A DNA stretch of 19,248 nt from Candidatus Scybalocola fimicaballi (GCA_002317115.1 DCIP01000231.1:1-19248), one strand, 5' to 3'; numbered from the stretch's first letter, positions 1-7,628 are shown. A program made the numbers and translations. The notes: generated by a model not told the origin, from the sequence alone.

Positions 1-593
1 GGACATCCGATTACCTGGATACCTGTGTTCTTCTGTAGGTAGTACTCTGCAAGTACACATGCGTTTGTGTTAGAGTCGTCACCACCGATGATAACGATTG
101 CCTTGATACCTAGCTTGTTGCAGATCTCGATACCCTTGTCGAACTGCTCTGTCTCCTCAAGCTTTGTACGACCTGAACCGATGATATCGAAACCACCTGT
201 GTTACGGTACTCGTCGATGATATCAGCTGTTAGCTCGATGTACTTGTGATCTACAAGACCTGAAGGACCACCCAAGAAACCGTAAAGCTTTGCGTTCTTG
301 TTCATTGACTTAAGTCCGTCGAACAAACCAGAGATTACGTTGTGTCCACCAGGAGCCTGTCCACCTGAAAGGATAACACCTACGTTCATATCCTTCAATG
401 AAAGTGGAGTGTTTGATGCCTCGAATGTAACTACAGGCATACCGTATGTATTAGGGAATAGCTTCTTGATGTCAGCCTGATCTGCTACAGACTCTGTAGC
501 CTTACCCTCTTTGATAGCTACGTTACCCTTCAAAGCCTTTGGAAGCTTTGGCTGGTATGCAGCTCTTGCGATTTGCAATGCACTTTTTGCCAT
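1..593 (-). CDS. pfp: PPi-dependent 6-phosphofructokinase, long form (5' part; runs off the window)
   Basis: Cytoplasmic glycolytic enzyme that interconverts fructose 6-phosphate and fructose 1,6-bisphosphate using pyrophosphate instead of ATP. The first 197 residues are visible from the ATG at 593; the C-terminal part lies beyond base 1. The N-terminal lead of about 65 residues before the catalytic fold matches the long PPi-PFK clade (about 550 residues). The phosphate-binding loop GGQAPGGHN lies at residues 77-85. The motif GGDDSNT lies at 170-176; in this family Asp as the second acidic residue (GGDD rather than GGDG) is the known marker of PPi use, so the phosphate donor can be called from sequence. 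It starts 34 bases after the yebC stop on the same strand with no promoter box between them, so it probably shares the pheT-yebC transcript. The family call is very sure. Confidence 0.95.
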   Translation of the reverse strand, partial: MAKSALQIARAAYQPKLPKALKGNVAIKEGKATESVADQADIKKLFPNTYGMPVVTFEASNTPLSLKDMNVGVILSGGQAPGGHNVISGLFDGLKSMNKNAKLYGFLGGPSGLVDHKYIELTADIIDEYRNTGGFDIIGSGRTKLEETEQFDKGIEICNKLGIKAIVIIGGDDSNTNACVLAEYYLQKNTGIQVIGC

Positions 594-627
594 TGTTTTT
601 CTTTATTTAAATGTTATTGTTTTTTTC

Positions 628-1356
628 TTATTCTTCCTCTTCCTTCATATTGTGGAATACAGCCTGTACGTCCTCGTCGTCCTCAAGCTTGTCAAGGATC
701 TTCTGAACCTGCTCGCGCTGCTCAGCTGTAACCTCCTTGTAGTCGTTTGGCTGGTACTCGAACTCAACTGACTTGATCTCGAATCCGTTCTCCTCAAGGT
801 AAGCCTGGATCTTGCTGTTGCTCTCGAATGGGGCAGAGATGAAGATTGACTTGTCCTCGTCGTCGCGCTCAACCTCCTCTACATCGTAGTCGATCAACTC
901 AAGCTCGAACTCCTCCATGTCTAGACCTTCCTTGTCTGCAACTGTAAACATACACTTGTGTGTGAACATGAATGATAGAGAACCCTGTGTTCCCAACTGT
1001 CCACCGTTACGGTTGAAGTAGTTACGTACGTTACCTACTGTACGAGTTGTGTTATCTGTAGCTGTAGTAACGAAGATAGCGATACCTGCAGGTCCGTATC
1101 CCTCGTAGATAACCTCCTTGTAATCAGCAGTATCCTTGTCTGTTGCTCTCTTGATTGCTCTTTCGATGTTGTCCTTTGGCATGTTCTCAGACTTTGCTGT
1201 CTGGATCAATGCACGTAGACGTGGATTACCATCAGGGTCTGGACCTCCTGCTTTTACTGCAATTGTGATTTCCTTACCAATCTTTGTAAAAGTCTTGGCC
1301 ATGTGGCCCCATCTCTTAAGCTTTGTGGCTTTGCGGTACTCAAACGCTCTTCCCAT
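628..1356 (-). CDS. yebC: YebC/PmpR (TACO1) family protein
   Basis: Protein of 242 residues, the normal length. The N-terminus MGRAFEYRKATKLKRWGHMAK is the Bacteroidetes form of the YebC start, followed by the family signatures GGPDPDGNPRLRALI (about 37-51), MPKDNIERAIKRA (about 59-71), YEGYGPAGIAI and ATDNTTRTVGNVR. The C-terminus ends in an acidic tail (EEEE). The family was long annotated as a transcriptional regulator; more recent work on YebC/TACO1 proteins points to a ribosome-associated role in translating proline-rich stretches. That role would fit its position 19 bases behind pheT, but this is inference from context. It lies between pheT and pfp in a tight same-strand row, and no own promoter is visible in the 19-base gap. 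Confidence 0.95.
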   Translation of the reverse strand: MGRAFEYRKATKLKRWGHMAKTFTKIGKEITIAVKAGGPDPDGNPRLRALIQTAKSENMPKDNIERAIKRATDKDTADYKEVIYEGYGPAGIAIFVTTATDNTTRTVGNVRNYFNRNGGQLGTQGSLSFMFTHKCMFTVADKEGLDMEEFELELIDYDVEEVERDDEDKSIFISAPFESNSKIQAYLEENGFEIKSVEFEYQPNDYKEVTAEQREQVQKILDKLEDDEDVQAVFHNMKEEEE

Positions 1357-1375
1357 ATTGTTATTTCAATTTATT

Positions 1376-3832
1376 TTATCTAATTTTTGCCTCTAGTTTT
1401 GTCTCGAAATTCTTGATCAACTTGTTCATGATTGCGTCGATCTGTGAATCTGTCAATGTCTTCTCCTCATCCTGTAGAATGAATGACACTGCGTATGACT
1501 TCTTGCCGAAATCAAGTGTCTTGCCTTCGTAGACGTCGAATAGGTAAACTTCCTTAAGAAGCTTCTTCTCTGTCTCACGTGCGATCTTCTCGATCTCTGC
1601 GAATGTTGTCTCCTTGTTGATTAGTAGAGCCAAGTCTCTCTTGACCTCTGGGAACTTAGGAATGTCGTGGTATGTCACGTTGTGGCTCTTCATCTCACCC
1701 ATCAACGCTGTCCAGTTGACGTCGGCATACTCAACCTCTTGTGAGATATCCATCTTCTTGCAGATGTCCTTAGATACGATTCCAAGTGTGGCAAGCACTT
1801 TTCCGTTTGCTGTTGTGACCTGTAGTCCGTAGCTCAACAAATCGTCTGAATACTCGTTGACTCTTGTCTTCTCCTGCTTGATGCCAAGACGCTTGAAGAT
1901 ATTGTTGACGTATGCGTGAAGTGTGTAGAACGATGCCTTCTGCTGTGCCTGTGCCCAGTTCTGCTCGCTCTTCATACCTGTTAGCCACATACCCAAGTGG
2001 TAATCCTCCGAATATGGCTTCAATGGGTTCTCTGCTGTCTGCTGCGCGTTGCCGTTGTAGTAGTAGCAGTTACCAAACTCATAGAATGCCAAGTTAGGGC
2101 TTCTGCGGTTGATATTGTAGCTGATATTCTCAAGTCCACCGAATAGCAATGTCTGACGCATACAGTTCAAATCGTTGCTTAGTGGGTTCATCAACATGAT
2201 TCTGTTCTCTCCCTTGAATTTTTCACAGTTGTCGTAGTAAGCCGACTTTGTAAGTGAGTTGTTCAAGATCTCATTGAATCCCATACCTGTTAGCTGCTCA
2301 GAAATCAAATTCTGTAGCTTGTAGCTGTTTACCTTTGGCGAGAATGACAATGATGATTTTACTGACAAATCTGGAGTGACGTTGTTGTATCCATAAATAC
2401 GTAGGATATCCTCAATCACGTCGCACTCTCTCTGAACGTCTGCTCTGTAGTTAGGAACTGAGACTGTGAATTCGTCGTCGTTTTCATTTAATATAGAGAT
2501 CTGAAGTCCTGCCAATATTGTGCGAACCTCATCCTTTGAAAGCTCCTTGCCAATCAACGAGTTGATGCGAGAGTAGTGCATATTCACTGTGAATGGTTTG
2601 ATCTCCTCCGGATAAATATCTGTGATCTCTGATGATATCTCACCGCCTGCAACCTCCTTGATAAGCATTGCGGCGTATTTTACGATTTCAATGTTGCAAG
2701 CTGGATCACAACCTCTCTCGTAACGGAAAGACGCGTCTGTGTTCAAACCGTGGCGACGGGCTGTCTTTCTTACTGAAACTGGGTTGAAATATGCGCACTC
2801 CAAGAATACACATTTTGTAGACTCAGTCACACCTGAGTTCAAACCACCGAACACACCGGCGATACAAGAACCACCGTTGGCGTCGCAGATCATCAAGTCG
2901 TTAGCGTTAAGAGTTCGCTCAACTCCGTCAAGAGTGACGAACTTAGTGCCCTCTGGCAATGTCTTAACAGAAAGTGCTCCGCCTGCGATCTTGTCAGCGT
3001 CGAAGCAGTGAAGTGGCTGGCCCATACCGTGTAGCACGAAGTTAGTAACGTCGACTACATTATTAATAGGGTGGAGGCCGATTGCCGACAACGACTCCTT
3101 CAACCAGTCTGGAGACTCCTTGATTGTTACATTATTGATAGTGATTCCCGCATAGCGAGGACAAGCTGCAGAATTCTCTACTGTGACCTTAACCTCACGG
3201 TTGTGATTGTCAACCTTGAAATCAGCAGTAGATGGCTTTGTTAGTTTGTGAGCCGGACCGTGGAATGCGAAGTAAGCAGCCAAGTCACGAGCCACACCGT
3301 AGTGAGAAATCGCATCAGAACGGTTTGGAGTGATATCCACCTCGATGATAGTGTCGCTCTGTCCACCATAGTAATCCTTTGCAAGCATACCAACCTTTGC
3401 GTCAGCTGGAAGCTCAATGATACCGTCGTGGCTGCATCCGACACCGATCTCGTCTTCTGCGCATAGCATACCGTAGCTCTCGACGCCACGAAGTTTGCCC
3501 TTCTTAATAGTGAATGTCTTGTCACCGTCTGGCAATTCAGTGCCGATAGTAGCGACGATTGTTTTCAAACCTGCACGACAGTTTGCCGCTCCACATACGA
3601 TCTGCAACAACTCTGGCTCACCTACGTTGACTTTTGTCACATGCAAGTGATCGGAATTCTCGTGCGCTGCACATTCAACAACTTCACCGATTTTTAGACC
3701 TTCTGATAATTCAGGCGATGCCGACTCTACAGTGCCGACCTCAAGTCCAATTGATGTAAGAATTTTAGCTATCTCCTCTGGCGACTCAGTGATATCAATG
3801 TATCTTTTGAGCCAATTGTATGATATATTCAT
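1376..3832 (-). CDS. pheT: Phenylalanine--tRNA ligase beta subunit
   Basis: Protein of 818 residues, the usual length for bacterial PheT, which forms an alpha2-beta2 enzyme with PheS and charges tRNA-Phe. All domains are present in order: the N-terminal part and EMAP-type tRNA-binding domain (to about residue 150, with VVECAAHENSDHLHVTKVN and the CGAANCRAG region), the B3/4 editing domain (about 210-380, with HPINNVVDVTNFVLHGMGQP and GVFGGLNSGVTE), the B5 domain (about 405-475), the catalytic-like core (about 490-690, with QTLLFGGLENISYNINRR) and a C-terminal FDX-ACB anticodon-binding domain (about 725-818, starting near FPEVKRDLALLI). The ATG at 3832 gives the typical MNISYNWLKRYID start. 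pheS is not adjacent in this window. A -7 promoter box sits 36-43 bases upstream. Confidence 0.98.
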   Translation of the reverse strand: MNISYNWLKRYIDITESPEEIAKILTSIGLEVGTVESASPELSEGLKIGEVVECAAHENSDHLHVTKVNVGEPELLQIVCGAANCRAGLKTIVATIGTELPDGDKTFTIKKGKLRGVESYGMLCAEDEIGVGCSHDGIIELPADAKVGMLAKDYYGGQSDTIIEVDITPNRSDAISHYGVARDLAAYFAFHGPAHKLTKPSTADFKVDNHNREVKVTVENSAACPRYAGITINNVTIKESPDWLKESLSAIGLHPINNVVDVTNFVLHGMGQPLHCFDADKIAGGALSVKTLPEGTKFVTLDGVERTLNANDLMICDANGGSCIAGVFGGLNSGVTESTKCVFLECAYFNPVSVRKTARRHGLNTDASFRYERGCDPACNIEIVKYAAMLIKEVAGGEISSEITDIYPEEIKPFTVNMHYSRINSLIGKELSKDEVRTILAGLQISILNENDDEFTVSVPNYRADVQRECDVIEDILRIYGYNNVTPDLSVKSSLSFSPKVNSYKLQNLISEQLTGMGFNEILNNSLTKSAYYDNCEKFKGENRIMLMNPLSNDLNCMRQTLLFGGLENISYNINRRSPNLAFYEFGNCYYYNGNAQQTAENPLKPYSEDYHLGMWLTGMKSEQNWAQAQQKASFYTLHAYVNNIFKRLGIKQEKTRVNEYSDDLLSYGLQVTTANGKVLATLGIVSKDICKKMDISQEVEYADVNWTALMGEMKSHNVTYHDIPKFPEVKRDLALLINKETTFAEIEKIARETEKKLLKEVYLFDVYEGKTLDFGKKSYAVSFILQDEEKTLTDSQIDAIMNKLIKNFETKLEAKIR

Positions 3833-3867
3833 ATTAAATATGTTATCACTTTATCAAAAACTACCTA

Positions 3868-3875
3868 CAAAATTA
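3868..3875 (-). promoter_or_regulatory. Putative Bacteroidetes-type -7 box for pheT-yebC-pfp
   Basis: Read on the minus strand this is TAATTTTG, a full match to the Bacteroidetes -7 consensus TAnnTTTG. It would place transcription start near 3861, giving a leader of about 28 bases before the pheT ATG, the same geometry as the other promoters here. No clear TTTG is seen at the -33 position. Confidence 0.5.
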
Positions 3876-3945
3876 TAAATAAATTTCGTTTTAACCATAT
3901 AAATGTAGTCAAAACATATTTTTGTGGTTATTTTTTCGTTATATA

Positions 3946-3976
3946 TTTGAAATGTCTCTTATTTTTTATACTTTCG
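3946..3976 (+). promoter_or_regulatory. Promoter of the TPR protein gene
   Basis: TTTG at 3946-3949 is followed after 19 bases by TACTTTCG at 3969-3976, one mismatch from the Bacteroidetes -33/-7 consensus (TTTG, then TAnnTTTG). The predicted start near 3983 gives a leader of about 31 bases. It lies in the 181-base divergent gap between pheT and this gene, which otherwise shows only AT-rich sequence. Confidence 0.65.
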
Positions 3977-4013
3977 CACAGATTTTTGAAAATTGAAGTA
4001 ATTAGAAACAGAA

Positions 4014-4751
4014 ATGTCAGATAAAGATTTGGAAAGAGCTCAGGCTCAGGAGGCAAAAGAGAGAGAGCAGTTGGAGCAACAGCAGGCTGCTGAGTTCAGT
4101 GAGTCAATGGACAAGGTTGAGAACGCCTTGACAAGTTCAGAGGCTTTCATTGAGAACAATAAAAATATGTTGCTAATGATTTTAGGTGCGGTCGTTGTTG
4201 TTGTGCTTGCCCTAATTTTCTTCCTTAAGAGTCACAATGAAACTAAGAAGGAGGCAAACGACGCAATCTTCAAGGCTCAGTCTTGGTTTGAGCGCGATTC
4301 ATTCCAGTTGGCTTTGGATGGCAACGATGATTTCGAAGGTTTTATAGATGTTGCTAAGAATTACTCAAGCACTCCTGCTGGAAATCTTGCTTGTGCTTAC
4401 GCTGGTCTTTGCTGCAAGAACCTTGGTAAGAACGACGATGCAATCGAATATTTGAAGAAGTTCTCTGCTGATGATAATTTGGTTTCTCCTGCAATGTATG
4501 GTGCAATTGGAGATTGCTATTTCGACGCAAATGATGTTAAGCAGGCTGAGTCATACTATAATAAGGCAATTGATTCTAAGAATGATTTGATTGCTCCTAT
4601 TTATATGTTCCGTCTTGCTATGGTTCACTTCAAAAATGGTGAAAATGCCAAGGCTGCTGCAATGATGGAGAAGTTGAAAGAGAATTTCCCTCGTAGTACA
4701 GAAGGACGTGACGCTGACAGATACATTGAGTATTTCCAGAATAAGAAATAA
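4014..4751 (+). CDS. Membrane-anchored tetratricopeptide-repeat protein
   Basis: Protein of 245 residues with a very polar, Glu/Gln-rich N-terminus (residues 1-48, possibly coiled coil), a single hydrophobic span at about 52-70 (MLLMILGAVVVVVLALIFF), and a C-terminal domain of helical TPR-like repeats (about 85-240; GNLACAYAGLCCKNLGKNDDAIEYLKKF and AMYGAIGDCYFDANDVKQAESYYNKAI are typical repeat units). This is a single-pass inner-membrane protein with its TPR domain probably in the periplasm, the general plan of YfgM-like proteins that act with periplasmic chaperones. A direct YfgM role is inference only. The gene has its own promoter and is followed by a hairpin terminator, so it may be a one-gene unit despite sitting just ahead of ribH. 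Confidence 0.85.
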   Translation: MSDKDLERAQAQEAKEREQLEQQQAAEFSESMDKVENALTSSEAFIENNKNMLLMILGAVVVVVLALIFFLKSHNETKKEANDAIFKAQSWFERDSFQLALDGNDDFEGFIDVAKNYSSTPAGNLACAYAGLCCKNLGKNDDAIEYLKKFSADDNLVSPAMYGAIGDCYFDANDVKQAESYYNKAIDSKNDLIAPIYMFRLAMVHFKNGENAKAAAMMEKLKENFPRSTEGRDADRYIEYFQNKK

Positions 4752-4783
4752 TTAGAGATTTTTCTTAAAATTTTAATATGTGT

Positions 4784-4819
4784 GCCTCCTTTTGTGTCAA
4801 ACATTAGGAGGCCTTTTTT
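4784..4819 (+). terminator. Intrinsic terminator between the TPR gene and ribH
   Basis: GCCTCCT (4784-4790) pairs with AGGAGGC (4806-4812), a 7-bp stem. A short inner TTTG/CAAA pairing is possible in the 15-base loop. A run of six T follows at 4814-4819. It ends only 12 bases before the ribH ATG. Confidence 0.75.
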
Positions 4820-4831
4820 CAATTTATAAAT

Positions 4832-5338
4832 ATGTCTACTACTAATTTATCCGCTTACGATGCTAACAGAGTTCCTCACGCTGGAGGAATGAAATTCGAT
4901 ATTATTGTTTCTGATTGGAATTCCGACGTCACTTTCGCTTTGTGTGAGGGTGCAATCGAGACTTTGAAGAAACATGGCGCTTACGACAAAGATATTCGTG
5001 TGTTCCATGTGCCAGGAAGTTTTGAACTTGTCTATGCGGCAAAAAAGAGCTGCCAGTGCAAGAATGTAGATGCAGTTATCGTATTGGGATGTGTTGTCCG
5101 TGGAGGAACTCCTCATTTCGACTATGTATGCCAGGGCACAACGAATGGTATCGCGGCATTGAATGTGGAGGGTACAAAGCCAGTTATCTTTGGCCTGCTA
5201 ACTACAGATAATATGCAGCAAGCTCTTGATCGTGCTGGTGGTTCACTTGGAAATAAGGGAGTTGAGTGTGCGCAGACAGCCATTCGTATGGTTGGCTTCA
5301 CTTGTGATATTGACGAGAATGCACAAGTTGCATTTTAA
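4832..5338 (+). CDS. ribH: 6,7-dimethyl-8-ribityllumazine synthase
   Basis: Protein of 168 residues that catalyses the penultimate step of riboflavin synthesis, condensing 5-amino-6-ribitylamino-uracil with 3,4-dihydroxy-2-butanone 4-phosphate; the family assembles as pentamers or 60-mers. Family motifs are all present: the substrate-binding aromatic/Asn pair in SDWNSDVT (27-34), PGSFE (61-65), CVVRGGTPHFDYV (87-99, with the catalytic His at 95), FGLLTTDNMQQALDRAGG (120-137) and NKGVECAQTA (141-150). No promoter is visible between the upstream terminator hairpin and its ATG, so it must rely on read-through or on something not recognised. The three following genes are closely packed behind it. 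Confidence 0.97.
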   Translation: MSTTNLSAYDANRVPHAGGMKFDIIVSDWNSDVTFALCEGAIETLKKHGAYDKDIRVFHVPGSFELVYAAKKSCQCKNVDAVIVLGCVVRGGTPHFDYVCQGTTNGIAALNVEGTKPVIFGLLTTDNMQQALDRAGGSLGNKGVECAQTAIRMVGFTCDIDENAQVAF

Positions 5339-5364
5339 TTGAATTCACATCCAACTGATTGATT

Positions 5365-5955
5365 ATGGGGAATTTTCTCAATACATTAGAGGGTGATGAT
5401 GGCAGGAATGGAAAGACTTTTAAGTTTTTGACATTCCTGTTGGTTCAATTTTTGTTGGTTTCTTTGGATCTTGTTGTAGGATTTATGACCGATTCTATGG
5501 TTATCACTGCCAATATCGGTTTTCATCTTGCTACTATTTTCCTTATTGGAAATAAAGTGGCAAAAGATTCCTTCCCGGATATCAAAGCATCAAAAGTTGG
5601 GCGTGTGGCAGTTTTGATTTTTTTTGCAATAATGTCATTGGTTTTTTCTGCAATAGTTATCAGTGAGTTTTTTGCAAGGCAAGATTCACCTGTAGTTTTC
5701 TCAGAAGCGTCTGTCTTCGCTTTGGTTTCAGCTTCTTTGATCTCTATGATTTTAAGTTATTTATTTTCTTCTCATCTTTTTAACACGTGGAAAGAAATAT
5801 TCATGCCGATTGTCGTGTTTGTATCCATGGTGGGTATGATGGTGACTGATTATCAAGAGATTGATTCGTATGTTGGTTTGGCTTTGTCGCTATTTGTTAT
5901 TTATTTAGCGATTAAAATGATTGTAATAGCATGGCTTCAACGGAAGAGTTTCTAA
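5365..5955 (+). CDS. CDF-like (cation efflux family) membrane protein, metal site degenerate
   Basis: Integral membrane protein of 196 residues with about five to six hydrophobic segments (about 20-40, 45-62, 80-100, 114-134, 144-162, 166-188). The ATG at 5365 is preferred over a TTG two codons upstream. The layout follows the membrane domain of cation diffusion facilitators: LDLVVGFMTDSMVITANIGFHLAT (34-57) aligns without gaps with the CDF TM1/TM2 segment (VGG-SGSLALLADAGHMLTD in ZitB), and SHLFNT (136-141) with the TM5 HxxxD motif, followed by a D-containing segment like the family's wxxxDPi region. In this alignment the TM2 Asp, His and Asp become N50, F53 and T57, and the TM5 Asp becomes T141; only H137 remains. 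The C-terminal cytoplasmic CDF domain is absent. The CDF assignment is my reading by eye; transport function is doubtful. It overlaps the Fur gene by 25 bases. Confidence 0.7.
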   Translation: MGNFLNTLEGDDGRNGKTFKFLTFLLVQFLLVSLDLVVGFMTDSMVITANIGFHLATIFLIGNKVAKDSFPDIKASKVGRVAVLIFFAIMSLVFSAIVISEFFARQDSPVVFSEASVFALVSASLISMILSYLFSSHLFNTWKEIFMPIVVFVSMVGMMVTDYQEIDSYVGLALSLFVIYLAIKMIVIAWLQRKSF

Positions 5956-6359
5956 AAGAATCTGGTATTAGAGCCACTACGACTAGGGTGTTGATTTGGG
6001 AGAAAATCAACGAGGTTCCGTTTGCGTTTTCGCTTACTGACGTTGAAGATTTGATTCCAGATATTGATAGATCAACAATATTTCGTACACTTGTTGCGTT
6101 TGAAGAGCATCATCTTCTTCATTCTATCGACGACGGAAGTGGAGCTCAGAAATATTGCGTCGCTAAGTCGGAGGAAGAGCAACATGTGCATATCACTTGC
6201 AACATTTGTCATCATACTTATTGCTGCAAATCATTGCTGGTGCCGAAAGTGGAAGTTCCAGATGGGTTTCAAGTTATTGAGACAAGTTATGTGATTAAGG
6301 GAATATGTGGCGAATGCGCAAAAAAGATATCAAAATATGGCTATGATGGACATCAATAA
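5931..6359 (+). CDS. Fur-family metal-responsive transcriptional regulator
   Basis: Protein of 142 residues, normal for Fur/Zur/PerR. The N-terminal winged helix runs to about residue 75, with the recognition-helix motif DRSTIFRTL (46-54; the family usually has TVYRTL). The C-terminal dimerisation and metal domain has HVHITC (85-90) and two CxxC pairs, C90/C93 and C126/C129, which form the structural zinc site of the family. C98 and C99 are extra cysteines near it. Which metal it senses (Zn, Fe, Mn or peroxide) cannot be told. Its start lies inside the CDF-like gene and its stop overlaps the TRIC-type gene, so the three are translationally linked, implying shared control of cation handling. 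No Fur box was identified with confidence. Confidence 0.93.
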   Translation: MASTEEFLKESGIRATTTRVLIWEKINEVPFAFSLTDVEDLIPDIDRSTIFRTLVAFEEHHLLHSIDDGSGAQKYCVAKSEEEQHVHITCNICHHTYCCKSLLVPKVEVPDGFQVIETSYVIKGICGECAKKISKYGYDGHQ

Positions 6360-6963
6360 TATGATAGTGATCATAGATGCTATCGGAGCTTTTGTATTCG
6401 CAATCAGTGGAATACGTATGGCGGCAAACAAGGGTTTTGACCTGTTTGGCGCCTTTGTTGTAGGATTCGCTACCGCCATTGGTGGAGGAACCTTGCGAGA
6501 TTTGTTGCTTGGAGTGACGCCGGTGTGGATGACAAACTCAATCTACGTCTCTATGACAATCCTCGCATTGGTGTTCGTGGTGGTGTTTCGCAAGAGACTG
6601 ATCCACATGAATGTGACCTTCTTTATTTTCGATACTTTTGGTTTGGCACTATATACTGTCGTTGGAATAGAGAAGACGTTGGCGTACGATTTCCCGTGGT
6701 GGGTGCCAATTGCGATGGGCACGATGGGAGGAGCTGCTGGAGGTATAATCAGAGATGTCCTCTTGGCTGAAGTGCCATTGATCTTTAAAAAAGAGATTTA
6801 TGCCACAGCTTGTATTTTAGGAGGTGTGATATTCTTTATTTGTGACTCTCTTGGTGCAAATCAGCTGGTGTCTGGTTTTGTTTGTGCAGGAGTTGTTGTT
6901 GTGAGTAGGGTGCTTGCTGTCAGGTATGGAATATCAATTCCAAAACTGAAGAAAGAGGATTGA
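6346..6963 (+). CDS. TRIC-type cation channel family protein (UPF0126/YadS-like)
   Basis: Inner-membrane protein of 205 residues with seven hydrophobic segments, the bacterial TRIC/UPF0126 plan. The two internal repeats carry the family's glycine-rich kink motifs: GGGTLRD (46-52) and GGAAGGIIRD (128-137). Bacterial relatives form trimeric monovalent-cation channels, so K+ or Na+ conduction is the inferred role. The start is uncertain: in-frame ATGs at 6337, 6343, 6346 and 6361 and a GTG at 6307 all exist; 6346 is chosen because it places DAIGAFVFAISG about ten residues from the N-terminus, as is common in the family. It overlaps the end of the Fur gene, so it is probably the last gene of the ribH cluster. 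A 6-bp hairpin (6974-6991) follows its stop. Confidence 0.9.
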   Translation: MDINNMIVIIDAIGAFVFAISGIRMAANKGFDLFGAFVVGFATAIGGGTLRDLLLGVTPVWMTNSIYVSMTILALVFVVVFRKRLIHMNVTFFIFDTFGLALYTVVGIEKTLAYDFPWWVPIAMGTMGGAAGGIIRDVLLAEVPLIFKKEIYATACILGGVIFFICDSLGANQLVSGFVCAGVVVVSRVLAVRYGISIPKLKKED

Positions 6964-6973
6964 GTTTACAGTT

Positions 6974-6991
6974 TTATGCTGTCTGGCATAA
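6974..6991 (+). terminator. Small hairpin after the TRIC-type gene
   Basis: TTATGC (6974-6979) and GCATAA (6986-6991) form a 6-bp stem with a 6-base loop, ten bases after the stop codon. There is no T run, so it may protect the 3' end or be chance rather than terminate transcription. Confidence 0.3.
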
Positions 6992-7048
6992 TATTTATGC
7001 AAATGAGTAAAAAAATGATGGACAAAAAGGATTTTTTTAGATAAAAAC

Positions 7049-7079
7049 TTTGGAAAAATCAAAAAACGTCCTATATTTG
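7049..7079 (+). promoter_or_regulatory. Strong consensus promoter of the 7109 gene
   Basis: TTTG at 7049-7052, a 19-base spacer, and TATATTTG at 7072-7079 give a perfect match to the Bacteroidetes -33/-7 consensus. The predicted start near 7086 leaves a leader of about 23 bases. Confidence 0.8.
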
Positions 7080-7108
7080 TAGAAAAGAAAGATACTACAA
7101 GATAGCAA

Positions 7109-7519
7109 ATGAAGAGGCTGTTTACATACCTAATCGCGTTATTCTCTTTGTTCGCATTCTCTTTTGAGAGTGTTGCTCAGGAGATTAACTTCAGAGCATT
7201 TAAGAGCTCGGCGGGTGTCGGAGCAAAGAATGTTCCTGATGTATACGCATGGGGACCATGGATAGGCAGCAACACTTCGATTGTTATTAATATGACAAAA
7301 AATGTAGTAAACGTAGGTGATGCCACTTATGAAATCATCGAAAAACCAAAGCATTGGGTGGTCAAGAAGGATTTCAAGTATTGCATTTTTGAGTGTTCAA
7401 CACCAGGTTTTGACAAAGCTAATATTAAACTTTATCAGTACGATAGAGGAGAATATAGAATCTATGTGAACGAAGAGAAGAAGGCTACAAGATATGTAGT
7501 GAAATATCTTGATATCTAA
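7109..7519 (+). CDS. Small exported protein of unknown function
   Basis: Protein of 136 residues. Residues 1-23 form a clear type I signal peptide (MKRLF, then a hydrophobic core, with cleavage likely after SVA before QE), so the mature protein of about 113 residues is periplasmic or surface-located. The mature part alternates short hydrophobic and polar stretches, suggesting a beta-rich fold; TSIVINMTKNVVNV and YRIYVNE recall the general plan of many small exported Bacteroidetes proteins, but I recognise no named family. It contains two cysteines (in KYCIFEC). It has a consensus promoter and is followed by a 12-bp hairpin with a run of nine T, so it is an independent single-gene unit. Confidence 0.75.
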   Translation: MKRLFTYLIALFSLFAFSFESVAQEINFRAFKSSAGVGAKNVPDVYAWGPWIGSNTSIVINMTKNVVNVGDATYEIIEKPKHWVVKKDFKYCIFECSTPGFDKANIKLYQYDRGEYRIYVNEEKKATRYVVKYLDI

Positions 7520-7547
7520 GAGTTCACATTTGAAAGAGAAACATAAA

Positions 7548-7584
7548 TTTTTCGCATTAATTATTTTTTTCCAAGGCGTTGAGT
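7548..7584 (+). repeat. CCAAGGCGTT repeat, copy 1
   Basis: A ~35-base motif: TTT(T)TCGCA-type start, an A/T-rich middle, then TTTTCCAAGGCGTTGAGT. Similar copies lie at 8125-8158 and 8330-8363 in the same orientation. Copy 1 is followed immediately by (and shares bases with) a terminator hairpin. Confidence 0.75.
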
Positions 7585-7612
7585 ATGTGATATATTCGAC
7601 GTCTTTTTTTTT
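7575..7612 (+). terminator. Intrinsic terminator of the 7109 gene, built on repeat copy 1
   Basis: GGCGTTGAGTAT (7575-7586) pairs with ATATTCGACGTC (7592-7603): 12 pairs, three of them G-U, around a five-base loop, followed by nine T at 7604-7612. The 5' arm is the conserved end of the repeat that recurs at 8125 and 8330. Confidence 0.8.
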
Positions 7613-7628
7613 CATCTTTATACTTCAT

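Noticed and set aside
511..872. Open frames overlapping the ends of pfp and yebC on the other strand or in another frame.
   Set aside because: Shadows of real genes: no family features, and skewed composition explained by the acidic yebC C-terminus.
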